Source: Hordeum vulgare subsp. vulgare (lineage: Eukaryota; Streptophyta; Magnoliopsida; Poales; Poaceae). Taken from it: a DNA stretch of 64,000 bases. A program made the position numbers and the translations under genes. The notes beneath the pieces were generated by a model, which made no database searches, was not told the origin of the DNA, and worked only from the letters and a program-made list of their open reading frames with translations. The DNA lies in the NCBI RefSeq assembly GCF_904849725.1, contig NC_058519.1:576536669-576600668 (forward strand), written 5' to 3'. Below, one piece after another: positions 33,059 to 44,839 of this stretch. Position 1 is the first letter of the stretch. Every line of letters begins with the position of its first letter.

Positions 33059-33182
33059 CTTTTAAAATATATTTTTGCGGCACGTGACAAGGATGACGCG
33101 GGACCGTGATCTATATGACCTCATTTTCTTATTTTTGACGATTACTGTGTGACTTTTCCCACCGCGCTTGACACCCAACGAC

Positions 33183-33218
<36 letters not shown>

Positions 33219-33254
33219 GGGCAAGCATAAGGAAGAAATAGATAGTTGCATGTC

Positions 33255-33374
33255 GGATGCGATCATACCAGCACTAAAGCAACGGATCCCATCAGAACTC
33301 CGAAGTTAAGCGTGCTTGGGCGAGAGTAGTACTAGGATGGGTGACCTCCTGGGAAGTCCTCGTGTTGCATTCCC
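33255..33374 (+). rRNA. 5S rRNA
   Basis: C28A; shared with 35526 and 57609. Confidence 0.97.
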
Positions 33375-33552
33375 CTTTTTAAATATATTTTTGCGCCACG
33401 TGACAAGGATGACGCGGGAGCGTGATCTATATGACCTCATTTTCTTATTTTTGACGATTACTGTGTGACTTTTCCCACCGCGCTTGACACCCAACGACTA
33501 GTAGTAGTAGTAGTAGGGGCAAGCATAAGGAACAAATAGATAGTTGCATGTC

Positions 33553-33672
33553 GGATGCGATCATACCAGCACTAAAGCACCGGATCCCATCAGAACTCCG
33601 AAGTTAAGCGTGCTTGGGCGAGAGTAGTACTAGGATGGGTGACCTCCTGGGAAGTCCTCGTGTTGCATTCCC
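33553..33672 (+). rRNA. 5S rRNA
   Basis: Consensus gene; spacer ACATGACAAAG. Confidence 0.97.
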
Positions 33673-33853
33673 CTTTTTAAATATATTTTTGCGCCACATG
33701 ACAAAGATGACGCGGGACCGTGATCTATATGACCTCATTTTCTTATTTTTGACGATTACTGTGTGACTTTTCCCACCGCGCTTGACACCCAACGACTAGT
33801 AGTAGTAGTAGTAGTAGGGGCAAGCATAAGGAACAAATAGATAGTTGCATGTC

Positions 33854-33973
33854 GGATGCGATCATACCAGCACTAAAGCACCGGATCCCATCAGAACTCC
33901 GAAGTTAAGCGTGGTTTGGCGAGAGTAGTACTAGGATGGGTGACCTCCTGGGAAGTCCTCGTGTTGCATTCCC
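33854..33973 (+). rRNA. 5S rRNA
   Basis: C61G and G64T, both in the A box. Confidence 0.96.
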
Positions 33974-34166
33974 CTTTTTCAATATATTTTTGCGCCACGT
34001 GACAAGGATGACGCGGGACCGTGATCTATATGACCTCATTTTCTTATTTTTGACGATTACTGTGTGACTTTTCCCACCGCGCTTGACACCCAACGACTAG
34101 TAGTAGTATTAGTAGTAGTAGTAGTAGTAGGGGCAAGCATAAGGAACAAATAGATAGTTGCATGTC

Positions 34167-34286
34167 GGATGCGATCATACCAGCACTAAAGCACCGGATC
34201 CCATCAGAACTCCGAAGTTAAGCGTGCTTGGGCGAGAGTAGTACTAGGATGGGTGACCTCCTGGGAAGTCCTCGTGTTGCATTCCC
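34167..34286 (+). rRNA. 5S rRNA
   Basis: Consensus gene; followed by the 45-triplet TAG tract. Confidence 0.97.
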
Positions 34287-34410
34287 CTTTTTAAATATAT
34301 TTTTGCGCCACGTGACAAGGATGACGCGGGAGCGTGATCTATATGACCTCATTTTCTTATTTTTGACGATTACTGTGTGACTTTTCCCACCGCGCTTGAC
34401 ACCCAACGAC

Positions 34411-34545
<135 letters not shown>

Positions 34546-34581
34546 GGGCAAGCATAAGGAACAAATAGATAGTTGCATGTC

Positions 34582-34701
34582 GGATGCGATCATACTAGCA
34601 CTAAAGCACCAGATCCCATCAGAACTCCGAAGTTAAGCGTGCTTGGGCGAGAGTAGTACTAGGATGGGTGACCTCCTGGGAAGTCCTCATGTTGCATTCC
34701 C
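34582..34701 (+). rRNA. 5S rRNA
   Basis: C15T, G30A and G108A, sister of 30842. Confidence 0.96.
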
Positions 34702-34866
34702 CTTTTTAAATATATTTTTACGCCACGTGACAAGGATGACGCGGGACCGTGATCTATATGACCTCATTTTCTTATTTTTGACGATTACTGTGTGACTTTT
34801 CCCACCGCGCTTGACACCCAACGACTAGTAGTAGTATTAGTAGTAGTAGTAGTAGTAGTAGTAGTA

Positions 34867-34923
34867 GGGCGAGAGTAGTACTAGGATGGGTGACCTCCTG
34901 GGAAGTCCTCGTGTTGCATTCCC
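34867..34923 (+). pseudogene. 5S rRNA pseudogene, 5'-truncated
   Basis: Sister of 31127 with the same TATTAG interruption upstream. Confidence 0.95.
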
Positions 34924-35047
34924 CTTTTTAAATATATTTTTGCGCCACGTGACAAGGATGACGCGGGAGCGTGATCTATATGACCTCATTTTCTTATTTT
35001 TGACGATTACTGTGTGACTTTTCCCACCGCGCTTGACACCCAACGAC

Positions 35048-35170
<123 letters not shown>

Positions 35171-35206
35171 GGGCAAGCATAAGGAACAAATAGATAGTTG
35201 CATGTC

Positions 35207-35326
35207 GGATGCGATCATACCAGCACTAAAGCACCGGATCCCATCAGAACTCCGAAGTTAAGCGTGCTTGGGCGAGAGTAGTACTAGGATGGGTGACCTC
35301 CTGGGAAGTCCTCGCGTTGCATTCCC
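35207..35326 (+). rRNA. 5S rRNA
   Basis: T109C; preceded by the 33-bp-period TAG tract. Confidence 0.97.
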
Positions 35327-35450
35327 CTTTTTAAATATATTTTTGCGCCACGTGACAAGGATGACGCGGGACCGTGATCTATATGACCTCATTTTCTTAT
35401 TTTTGACGATTACTGTGTGACTTTTCCCACCGCGCTTGACACCCAACGAC

Positions 35451-35489
<39 letters not shown>

Positions 35490-35525
35490 GGGCAAGCATA
35501 AGGAAGAAATAGATAGTTGCATGTC

Positions 35526-35645
35526 GGATGCGATCATACCAGCACTAAAGCAACGGATCCCATCAGAACTCCGAAGTTAAGCGTGCTTGGGCGAGAGTAG
35601 TACTAGGATGGGTGACCTCCTGGGAAGTCCTCGTGTTGCATTCCC
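35526..35645 (+). rRNA. 5S rRNA
   Basis: C28A. Confidence 0.97.
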
Positions 35646-35826
35646 CTTTTTAAATATATTTTTGCGCCACGTGACAAGGATGACGCGGGAGCGTGATCTA
35701 TATGACCTCATTTTCTTATTTTTGACGATTACTGTGTGACTTTTCCCACCGCGCTTGACACCCAACGACTAGTAGTAGTAGTAGTAGTAGGGGCAAGCAT
35801 AAGGAACAAATAGATAGTTGCATGTC

Positions 35827-35946
35827 GGATGCGATCATACCAGCACTAAAGCACCGGATCCCATCAGAACTCCGAAGTTAAGCGTGCTTGGACGAGAGTA
35901 GTACTAGGATGGGTGACCTCCTGGGAAGTCCTCGTGTTGCATTCCC
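35827..35946 (+). rRNA. 5S rRNA
   Basis: G66A; spacer palindrome CACATG. Confidence 0.97.
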
Positions 35947-36130
35947 CTTTTTAAATATATTTTTGCGCCACATGACAAGGATGACGCGGGACCGTGATCT
36001 ATATGACCTCATTTTCTTATTTTTGACGATTACTGTGTGACTTTTCCCACCGCGCTTGACACCCAACGACTAGTAGTAGTAGTAGTAGTAGTAGGGGCAA
36101 GCATAAGGAACAAATAGATAGTTGCATGTC

Positions 36131-36250
36131 GGATGCGATCATACCAGCACTAAAGCACCGGATCCCATCAGAACTCCGAAGTTAAGCGTGCTTTGGCGAG
36201 AGTAGTACTAGGATGGGTGACCTCCTGGGAAGTCCTCGTGTTGCATTCCC
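36131..36250 (+). rRNA. 5S rRNA
   Basis: G64T; spacer TTTTTCAAT. Confidence 0.97.
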
Positions 36251-36446
36251 CTTTTTCAATATATTTTTGCGCCACGTGACAAGGATGACGCGGGACCGTG
36301 ATCTATATGACCTCATTTTCTTATTTTTGACGATTACTGTGTGACTTTTCCCACCGCGCTTGACACCCAACGACTAGTAGTAGTATTAGTAGTAGTAGTA
36401 GTAGTAGTAGGGGCAAGCATAAGGAACAAATAGATAGTTGCATGTC

Positions 36447-36566
36447 GGATGCGATCATACCAGCACTAAAGCACCGGATCCCATCAGAACTCCGAAGTTA
36501 AGCGTGCTTGGGCGAGAGTAGTACTAGGATGGGTGACCTCCTGGGAAGTCCTCGTGTTGCATTCCC
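36447..36566 (+). rRNA. 5S rRNA
   Basis: Consensus gene; 18-triplet tract follows at 36691-36744. Confidence 0.97.
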
Positions 36567-36690
36567 CTTTTTAAATATATTTTTGCGCCACGTGACAAGG
36601 ATGACGCGGGAGCGTGATCTATATGACCTCATTTTCTTATTTTTGACGATTACTGTGTGACTTTTCCCACCGCGCTTGACACCCAACGAC

Positions 36691-36744
<54 letters not shown>

Positions 36745-36780
36745 GGGCAAGCATAAGGAACAAATAGATAGTTGCATGTC

Positions 36781-36900
36781 GGATGCGATCATACTAGCAC
36801 TAAAGCACCAGATCCCATCAGAACTCCGAAGTTAAGCGTGCTTGGGCGAGAGTAGTACTAGGATGGGTGACCTCCTGGGAAGTCCTCATGTTGCATTCCC
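36781..36900 (+). rRNA. 5S rRNA
   Basis: C15T, G30A and G108A; spacer TTTTTAACG. First unit of the ten-unit duplication. Confidence 0.96.
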
Positions 36901-37090
36901 CTTTTTAAATATATTTTTACGCCACGTGACAAGGATGACGCGGGACCGTGATCTATATGACCTCATTTTCTTATTTTTAACGATTACTGTGTGACTTTTC
37001 CCACCGCGCTTGACACCCAACGACTAGTAGTAGTAGTAGTAGTAGTAGTAGTAGGGGCAAGCATAAGGAAGAAATAGATAGTTGCATGTC

Positions 37091-37210
37091 GGATGCGATC
37101 ATACCAGCACTAAAGCACCGGATCCCATCAGAACTCCGAAGTTAAGCGTGCTTGGGCGAGAGTAGTACTAGGATGGGTTACCTCTTGGGAAGTCCTCGTG
37201 TTGCATTCCC
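37091..37210 (+). rRNA. 5S rRNA, C-box variant
   Basis: G89T and C95T, both in the C box. Confidence 0.96.
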
Positions 37211-37390
37211 CTTTTTAAATATATTTTTGCGCCACGTGACAAGGATGACGCGGGAGCGTGATCTATATGACCTCATTTTCTTATTTTTGACGATTACTGT
37301 GTGACTTTTCCCACCGCGCTTGACACCCAACGACTAGTAGTAGTAGTAGTAGTAGGGCAAGCATAAGGAACAAATAGATAGTTGCATGTC

Positions 37391-37510
37391 GGATGCGATC
37401 ATACCAGCACTAAAGCACCGGATCCCATCAGAACTCCGAAGTTAAGCGTGCTTGGGCGAGAGTAGTACTAGGATGGGTGACCTCCTGGGAAGTCCTCGTG
37501 TTGCATTCCC
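37391..37510 (+). rRNA. 5S rRNA
   Basis: Consensus gene. Confidence 0.97.
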
Positions 37511-37721
37511 CTTTTTAAATATATTTTTGCGCCACGTGACAAGGATGACGCGGGAGCGTGATCTATATGACCTCATTTTCTTATTTTTGACGATTACTGT
37601 GTGACTTTTCCCACCGCGCTTGACACCCAACGACTAGTAGTAGTAGTAGTAGTAGTGGTAGTAGTAGTAGTAGTAGTAGTAGTAGGGGCAAGCATAAGGA
37701 ACAAATAGATAGTTGCATGTC

Positions 37722-37841
37722 GGATGCGATCATACTAGCACTAAAGCACCGGATCCCATCAGAACTCCGAAGTTAAGCGTGCTTGGGCGAGAGTAGTACT
37801 AGGATGGGTGACCTCCTGGGAAGTCCTCGCGTTGCATTCCC
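37722..37841 (+). rRNA. 5S rRNA
   Basis: C15T and T109C: a combination seen separately in the G108A and T109C types, so possibly a recombinant. Confidence 0.97.
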
Positions 37842-37965
37842 CTTTTTAAATATATTTTTGCGCCACGTGACAAGGATGACGCGGGACCGTGATCTATATG
37901 ACCTCATTTTCTTATTTTTGACGATTACTGTGTGACTTTTCCCACCGCGCTTGACACCCAACGAC

Positions 37966-38006
<41 letters not shown>

Positions 38007-38007
<1 letters not shown>

Positions 38008-38100
38008 GGCGAGAGTAGTACTAGGATGGGTGACCTCCTGGGAAGTCCTCGTGTTGCATTCCCTGGGTGACCTCCTGGGAAGTCCTCGTGTTGCATTCCC
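38007..38100 (+). pseudogene. 5S rRNA pseudogene, 5'-truncated with doubled C box
   Basis: Second C-box copy from 38064; no G97C in the first copy. The spacer palindrome is CATGTG. Confidence 0.94.
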
Positions 38101-38278
38101 CTTTTTAAATATATTTTTGCGCCATGTGACAAGGATGACGCGGGACCGTGATCTATATAACCTCATTTTCTTATTTTTGACGATTACTGTGTGACTTTTC
38201 CCACCGCGCTTGACACCCAACGACTAGTAGTAGTAGTAGTAGGGGCAAGCATAAGGAACAAATAGATAGTTGCATGTC

Positions 38279-38398
38279 GGATGCGATCATACCAGCACTA
38301 AAGCACCGGATCCCATCAGAACTCCGAAGTTAAGCGTGCTTGGGCGAGAGTAGTACTAGGATGGGTGACCTCCTCGGAAGTCCTCGTGTTGCATTCCC
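38279..38398 (+). rRNA. 5S rRNA
   Basis: G97C; spacer GGGAACG. Confidence 0.97.
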
Positions 38399-38522
38399 CT
38401 TTTTAAATATATTTTTGCGCCACGTGACAAGGATGACGCGGGAACGTGATCTATATGACCTCATTTTCTTATTTTTGACGATTACTGTGTGACTTTTCCC
38501 ACCGCGCTTGACACCCAACGAC

Positions 38523-38570
<48 letters not shown>

Positions 38571-38606
38571 GGGCAAGCATAAGGAACAAATAGATAGTTG
38601 CATGTC

Positions 38607-38665
38607 GGATGCGATCATACCAGCACTAAAGCACCGGATCCCATCAGAACTCATGTTGCATTCCC
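38607..38665 (+). pseudogene. 5S rRNA pseudogene, 61-bp internal deletion
   Basis: Same junction as 20548. Confidence 0.95.
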
Positions 38666-38789
38666 CTTTTTAAATATATTTTTACGCCACGTGACAAGGA
38701 TGACGCGGGACCGTGATCTATATGACCTCATTTTCTTATTTTTGACGATTACTGTGTGACTTTTCCCACCGCGCTTGACACCCAACGAC

Positions 38790-38830
<41 letters not shown>

Positions 38831-38831
<1 letters not shown>

Positions 38832-38887
38832 GGCGAGAGTAGTACTAGGATGGGTGACCTCCTGGGAAGTCCTCGTGTTGCATTCCC
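38831..38887 (+). pseudogene. 5S rRNA pseudogene, 5'-truncated
   Basis: +64 junction, directly downstream of the deleted copy at 38607, as at 20548/20778. Confidence 0.95.
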
Positions 38888-39092
38888 CTTTTTAAATATA
38901 TTTTTGCGCCACGTGACAAGGATGACGCGGGAGCGTGATCTATATGACCTCATTTTCTTATTTTTGACGATTACTGTGTGACTTTTCCCACCGCGCTTGA
39001 CACCCAACGACTAGTAGTAGTAGTAGTAGTAGTGGTAGTAGTAGTAGTAGTAGTAGGGGCAAGCATAAGGAACAAATAGATAGTTGCATGTC

Positions 39093-39212
39093 GGATGCGA
39101 TCATACCAGCACTAAAGCACCGGATCCCATCAGAACTCCGAAGTTAAGCGTGCTTGGGCGAGAGTAGTACTAGGATGGGTGACCTCCTGGGAAGTCCTCG
39201 TGTTGCATTCCC
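39093..39212 (+). rRNA. 5S rRNA
   Basis: Consensus gene; spacer TTTTATTATTTTT. Confidence 0.97.
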
Positions 39213-39392
39213 CTTTTTAAATATATTTTTGCGCCACGTGACAAGGATGACGCGGGACCGTGATCTATATGACCTCATTTTATTATTTTTGACGATTACT
39301 GTGTGACTTTTCCCACCGCGCTTGACACCCAACGACTAGTAGTAGTAGTAGTAGTAGGGCAAGCATAAGGAACAAATAGATAGTTGCATGTC

Positions 39393-39512
39393 GGATGCGA
39401 TCATACCAGCACTAAAGCACCGGATCCCATCAGAACTCCGAAGTTAAGCGTGCTTGGGCGAGAGTAGTACTAGGATGGGTGACCTCCTGGGAAGTCCTCG
39501 TGTTGCATTCCC
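39393..39512 (+). rRNA. 5S rRNA
   Basis: Consensus gene; 17-triplet tract follows at 39637-39687. Confidence 0.97.
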
Positions 39513-39636
39513 CTTTTTAAATATATTTTTGCGCCACGTGACAAGGATGACGCGGGAGCGTGATCTATATGACCTCATTTTCTTATTTTTGACGATTACT
39601 GTGTGACTTTTCCCACCGCGCTTGACACCCAACGAC

Positions 39637-39687
<51 letters not shown>

Positions 39688-39723
39688 GGGCAAGCATAAG
39701 GAACAAATAGATAGTTGCATGTC

Positions 39724-39843
39724 GGATGCGATCATACTAGCACTAAAGCACCAGATCCCATCAGAACTCCGAAGTTAAGCGTGCTTGGGCGAGAGTAGTA
39801 CTAGGATGGGTGACCTCCTGGGAAGTCCTCATGTTGCATTCCC
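39724..39843 (+). rRNA. 5S rRNA
   Basis: C15T, G30A and G108A; first unit of the second ten-unit copy. Confidence 0.96.
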
Positions 39844-40033
39844 CTTTTTAAATATATTTTTACGCCACGTGACAAGGATGACGCGGGACCGTGATCTATA
39901 TGACCTCATTTTCTTATTTTTAACGATTACTGTGTGACTTTTCCCACCGCGCTTGACACCCAACGACTAGTAGTAGTAGTAGTAGTAGTAGTAGTAGGGG
40001 CAAGCATAAGGAAGAAATAGATAGTTGCATGTC

Positions 40034-40153
40034 GGATGCGATCATACCAGCACTAAAGCACCGGATCCCATCAGAACTCCGAAGTTAAGCGTGCTTGGGC
40101 GAGAGTAGTACTAGGATGGGTTACCTCTTGGGAAGTCCTCGTGTTGCATTCCC
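40034..40153 (+). rRNA. 5S rRNA, C-box variant
   Basis: G89T and C95T, sister of 37091. Confidence 0.96.
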
Positions 40154-40333
40154 CTTTTTAAATATATTTTTGCGCCACGTGACAAGGATGACGCGGGAGC
40201 GTGATCTATATGACCTCATTTTCTTATTTTTGACGATTACTGTGTGACTTTTCCCACCGCGCTTGACACCCAACGACTAGTAGTAGTAGTAGTAGTAGGG
40301 CAAGCATAAGGAACAAATAGATAGTTGCATGTC

Positions 40334-40453
40334 GGATGCGATCATACCAGCACTAAAGCACCGGATCCCATCAGAACTCCGAAGTTAAGCGTGCTTGGGC
40401 GAGAGTAGTACTAGGATGGGTGACCTCCTGGGAAGTCCTCGTGTTGCATTCCC
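40334..40453 (+). rRNA. 5S rRNA
   Basis: Consensus gene. Confidence 0.97.
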
Positions 40454-40600
40454 CTTTTTAAATATATTTTTGCGCCACGTGACAAGGATGACGCGGGAGC
40501 GTGATCTATATGACCTCATTTTCTTATTTTTGACGATTACTGTGTGACTTTTCCCACCGCGCTTGACACCCAACGACTAGTAGTAGTAGTAGTAGTAGTG

Positions 40601-40631
<31 letters not shown>

Positions 40632-40667
40632 GGGCAAGCATAAGGAACAAATAGATAGTTGCATGTC

Positions 40668-40787
40668 GGATGCGATCATACTAGCACTAAAGCACCGGAT
40701 CCCATCAGAACTCCGAAGTTAAGCGTGCTTGGGCGAGAGTAGTACTAGGATGGGTGACCTCCTGGGAAGTCCTCGCGTTGCATTCCC
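40668..40787 (+). rRNA. 5S rRNA
   Basis: C15T and T109C. Confidence 0.97.
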
Positions 40788-40911
40788 CTTTTTAAATATA
40801 TTTTTGCGCCACGTGACAAGGATGACGCGGGACCGTGATCTATATGACCTCATTTTCTTATTTTTGACGATTACTGTGTGACTTTTCCCACCGCGCTTGA
40901 CACCCAACGAC

Positions 40912-40952
<41 letters not shown>

Positions 40953-40953
<1 letters not shown>

Positions 40954-41046
40954 GGCGAGAGTAGTACTAGGATGGGTGACCTCCTGGGAAGTCCTCGTGT
41001 TGCATTCCCTGGGTGACCTCCTGGGAAGTCCTCGTGTTGCATTCCC
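40953..41046 (+). pseudogene. 5S rRNA pseudogene, 5'-truncated with doubled C box
   Basis: Second C-box copy from 41010; sister of 38007 with the same CATGTG spacer change. Confidence 0.94.
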
Positions 41047-41224
41047 CTTTTTAAATATATTTTTGCGCCATGTGACAAGGATGACGCGGGACCGTGATCT
41101 ATATAACCTCATTTTCTTATTTTTGACGATTACTGTGTGACTTTTCCCACCGCGCTTGACACCCAACGACTAGTAGTAGTAGTAGTAGGGGCAAGCATAA
41201 GGAACAAATAGATAGTTGCATGTC

Positions 41225-41344
41225 GGATGCGATCATACCAGCACTAAAGCACCGGATCCCATCAGAACTCCGAAGTTAAGCGTGCTTGGGCGAGAGTAGT
41301 ACTAGGATGGGTGACCTCCTCGGAAGTCCTCGTGTTGCATTCCC
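41225..41344 (+). rRNA. 5S rRNA
   Basis: G97C. Confidence 0.97.
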
Positions 41345-41468
41345 CTTTTTAAATATATTTTTGCGCCACGTGACAAGGATGACGCGGGAACGTGATCTAT
41401 ATGACCTCATTTTCTTATTTTTGACGATTACTGTGTGACTTTTCCCACCGCGCTTGACACCCAACGAC

Positions 41469-41519
<51 letters not shown>

Positions 41520-41555
41520 GGGCAAGCATAAGGAACAAATAGATAGTTGCATGTC

Positions 41556-41614
41556 GGATGCGATCATACCAGCACTAAAGCACCGGATCCCATCAGAACT
41601 CATGTTGCATTCCC
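41556..41614 (+). pseudogene. 5S rRNA pseudogene, 61-bp internal deletion
   Basis: Same junction as 20548 and 38607. Confidence 0.95.
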
Positions 41615-41738
41615 CTTTTTAAATATATTTTTACGCCACGTGACAAGGATGACGCGGGACCGTGATCTATATGACCTCATTTTCTTATTTTTGACGATTA
41701 CTGTGTGACTTTTCCCACCGCGCTTGACACCCAACGAC

Positions 41739-41782
<44 letters not shown>

Positions 41783-41783
<1 letters not shown>

Positions 41784-41839
41784 GGCGAGAGTAGTACTAG
41801 GATGGGTGACCTCCTGGGAAGTCCTCGTGTTGCATTCCC
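41783..41839 (+). pseudogene. 5S rRNA pseudogene, 5'-truncated
   Basis: Sister of 38831, with a TAG tract one triplet longer. Confidence 0.95.
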
Positions 41840-42044
41840 CTTTTTAAATATATTTTTGCGCCACGTGACAAGGATGACGCGGGAGCGTGATCTATATGAC
41901 CTCATTTTCTTATTTTTGACGATTACTGTGTGACTTTTCCCACCGCGCTTGACACCCAACGACTAGTAGTAGTAGTAGTAGTAGTGGTAGTAGTAGTAGT
42001 AGTAGTAGGGGCAAGCATAAGGAACAAATAGATAGTTGCATGTC

Positions 42045-42164
42045 GGATGCGATCATACCAGCACTAAAGCACCGGATCCCATCAGAACTCCGAAGTTAAG
42101 CGTGCTTGGGCGAGAGTAGTACTAGGATGGGTGACCTCCTGGGAAGTCCTCGTGTTGCATTCCC
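42045..42164 (+). rRNA. 5S rRNA
   Basis: Consensus gene; spacer TTTTATTATTTTT. Confidence 0.97.
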
Positions 42165-42344
42165 CTTTTTAAATATATTTTTGCGCCACGTGACAAGGAT
42201 GACGCGGGACCGTGATCTATATGACCTCATTTTATTATTTTTGACGATTACTGTGTGACTTTTCCCACCGCGCTTGACACCCAACGACTAGTAGTAGTAG
42301 TAGTAGTAGGGCAAGCATAAGGAACAAATAGATAGTTGCATGTC

Positions 42345-42464
42345 GGATGCGATCATACCAGCACTAAAGCACCGGATCCCATCAGAACTCCGAAGTTAAG
42401 CGTGCTTGGGCGAGAGTAGTACTAGGATGGGTGACCTCCTGGGAAGTCCTCGTGTTGCATTCCC
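42345..42464 (+). rRNA. 5S rRNA
   Basis: Consensus gene. Confidence 0.97.
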
Positions 42465-42588
42465 CTTTTTAAATATATTTTTGCGCCACGTGACAAGGAT
42501 GACGCGGGAGCGTGATCTATATGACCTCATTTTCTTATTTTTGACGATTACTGTGTGACTTTTCCCACCGCGCTTGACACCCAACGAC

Positions 42589-42624
<36 letters not shown>

Positions 42625-42660
42625 GGGCAAGCATAAGGAACAAATAGATAGTTGCATGTC

Positions 42661-42780
42661 GGATGCGATCATACCAGCACTAAAGCACCGGATCCCATCA
42701 GAACTCCGAAGTTAAGCGTGCTTGGGCGAGAGTAGTACTAGGATGGGTGACCTCCTGGGAAGTCCTCGTGTTGCATTCCC
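42661..42780 (+). rRNA. 5S rRNA
   Basis: Consensus gene. Confidence 0.97.
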
Positions 42781-42958
42781 CTTTTTAAATATATTTTTGC
42801 GCCACGTGACAAGGATGACGCGGGACCGTGATCTATATGACCTCATTTTCTTATTTTTGACGATTACTGTGTGACTTTTCCCACCGCGCTTGACACCCAA
42901 CGACTAGTAGTAGTAGTAGTAGGGGCAAGCATAAGGAACAAATAGATAGTTGCATGTC

Positions 42959-43078
42959 GGATGTGATCATACCAGCACTAAAGCACCGGATCCCATCAGA
43001 ACTCCGAAGTTAAGCGTGCTTGGGCGAGAGTAGTACTAGGATGGGTGACCTCCTGGGAAGTCCTCGTGTTGCATTCCC
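42959..43078 (+). rRNA. 5S rRNA
   Basis: C6T; spacer AAGGACGACG and ACTTTTTCC. Confidence 0.97.
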
Positions 43079-43261
43079 CTTTTTAAATATATTTTTGCGC
43101 CACGTGACAAGGACGACGCGGGACCGTGATCTATATGACCTCATTTTCTTATTTTTGACGATTACTGTGTGACTTTTTCCACCGCGCTTGACACCCAACG
43201 ACTAGTAGTAGTAGTAGTAGTAGTAGGGCAAGCATAAGGAACAAATAGATAGTTGCATGTC

Positions 43262-43381
43262 GGATGCGATCATAACAGCACTAAAGCATCGGATCCCATC
43301 AGAACTCCGAACTTAAGCGTGCTTGGGCGAGAGTAGTACTAGGATGGGTGACCTCCTGGGAAGTCCTCGTGTTGCATTCCC
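43262..43381 (+). rRNA. 5S rRNA
   Basis: C14A, C28T and G51C; spacer ATTTTCGCGCC breaks the second T-run. Confidence 0.97.
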
Positions 43382-43568
43382 CTTTTTAAATATATTTTCG
43401 CGCCACGTGACAAGGATGACGCGGGAGCGTGATCTATATGACCTCATTTTCTTATTTTTGACGATTACTGTGTGACTTTTCCCACCGCGCTTGACACCCA
43501 ACGACTAGTAGTAGTAGTAGTAGTAGTAGTAGGGGCAAGCATAAGGAACAAATAGATAGTTGCATGTC

Positions 43569-43688
43569 GGATGCGATCATACCAGCACTAAAGCACCGGA
43601 TCCCATCAGAACTCTGAAGTTAAGCGTGCTTGGGCAAGAGTAGTACTAGGATGGGTGACCTCCTGGGAAGTCCTCGTGTTGCATTCCC
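43569..43688 (+). rRNA. 5S rRNA
   Basis: C47T and G68A (IE), both at CpG sites. Confidence 0.97.
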
Positions 43689-43869
43689 CTTTTTAAATAT
43701 ATTTTTGCGCCACGTGACAAGGATGACGCGGGACCGTGATCTATATGACCTCATTTTCTTATTTTTGACGATTACTGTGTGACTTTTCCCACCGCGCTTG
43801 ACACCCAACGACTAGTAGTAGTAGTAGTAGTAGGGGCAAGCATAAGGAACAAATAGATAGTTGCATGTC

Positions 43870-43989
43870 GGATGCGATCATACCAGCACTAAAGCACCGG
43901 ATCCCATCAGAACTCCGAAGTTAAGCGTGCTTGGGCGAGAGTAGTACTAGGATGGGTGACCTCCTGGGAAGTCCTCGTGTTGCATTCCC
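43870..43989 (+). rRNA. 5S rRNA
   Basis: Consensus gene; spacer GGGAACG. Confidence 0.97.
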
Positions 43990-44170
43990 CTTTTTAAATA
44001 TATTTTTGCGCCACGTGACAAGGATGACGCGGGAACGTGATCTATATGACCTCATTTTCTTATTTTTGACGATTACTGTGTGACTTTTCCCACCGCGCTT
44101 GACACCCAACGACTAGTAGTAGTAGTAGTAGTAGGGGCAAGCATAAGGAACAAATAGATAGTTGCATGTC

Positions 44171-44290
44171 GGATGCGATCATACCAGCACTAAAGCACCG
44201 GATCCCATCAGAACTCCGAAGTTAAGCGTGCTTGGGCGAGAGTAGTACTAGGATGGGTGACCTCCTGGGAAGTCCTCGTGTTGCATTCCC
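44171..44290 (+). rRNA. 5S rRNA
   Basis: Consensus gene; the tract after it ends TAGTTGGGG. Confidence 0.97.
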
Positions 44291-44492
44291 CTTTTTAAAT
44301 ATATTTTTGCGCCACGTGACAAGGATGACGCGGGAGCGTGATCTATATGACCTCATTTTCTTATTTTTGACGATTACTGTGTGACTTTTCCCACCGCGCT
44401 TGACACCCAACGACTAGTAGTAGTAGTAGTATTAGTAGTAGTAGTAGTAGTAGTTGGGGCAAGCATAAGGAACAAATAGATAGTTGCATGTC

Positions 44493-44643
44493 GGATGCGA
44501 TCATAACAGCACTAAAGCACCGGATCCCATCAGAACTCCGAAGTTAAGCGTGCATGGGCGAGAGTAGTACTAGGATGGGTGTGCTTGGGCGAGAGTAGTA
44601 CTAGGATGGGTGACCTCCTGGGAAGTCCTCGTGTTGCATTCCC
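44493..44643 (+). rRNA. 5S rRNA with 31-bp internal duplication
   Basis: +58 to +88 is repeated in tandem, giving 151 nt with two IEs and a partly doubled C box. C14A and T62A are also present. The A-box to C-box spacing is changed, and the RNA could not fold as normal 5S. After it, AACAATTAG and TAGCAG replace the usual tract start. Confidence 0.92.
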
Positions 44644-44839
44644 CTTTTTAAATATATTTTTGCGCCACGTGACAAGGATGACGCGGGAGCGTGATCTATA
44701 TGACCTCATTTTCTTATTTTTGACGATTACTGTGTGACTTTTCCCACCGCGCTTGACACCCAACAATTAGTAGTAGTAGCAGTAGTAGTAGTAGTAGTAG
44801 TAGGGGCAAGCATAAGGAACAAATAGATAGTTGCATGTC

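Larger units (their letters stand above)
30842..34410 (+). repeat. Segmental duplication, left copy (~3.6 kb)
   Basis: Twelve units match 58057-61630 in order at an offset of 27215-27233 bp. They start with the C15T+G30A+G108A unit and the 5'-truncated unit, and include the T63A+G65A and T4A4-terminator units. Confidence 0.9.
36781..42660 (+). repeat. Ten-unit tandem duplication (~2.94 kb each)
   Basis: 36781-39723 and 39724-42660 match unit for unit, including one chimeric, one deleted and one 5'-truncated pseudogene in each. TAG tracts differ by only one or two triplets in places, so the duplication looks young. Confidence 0.93.
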
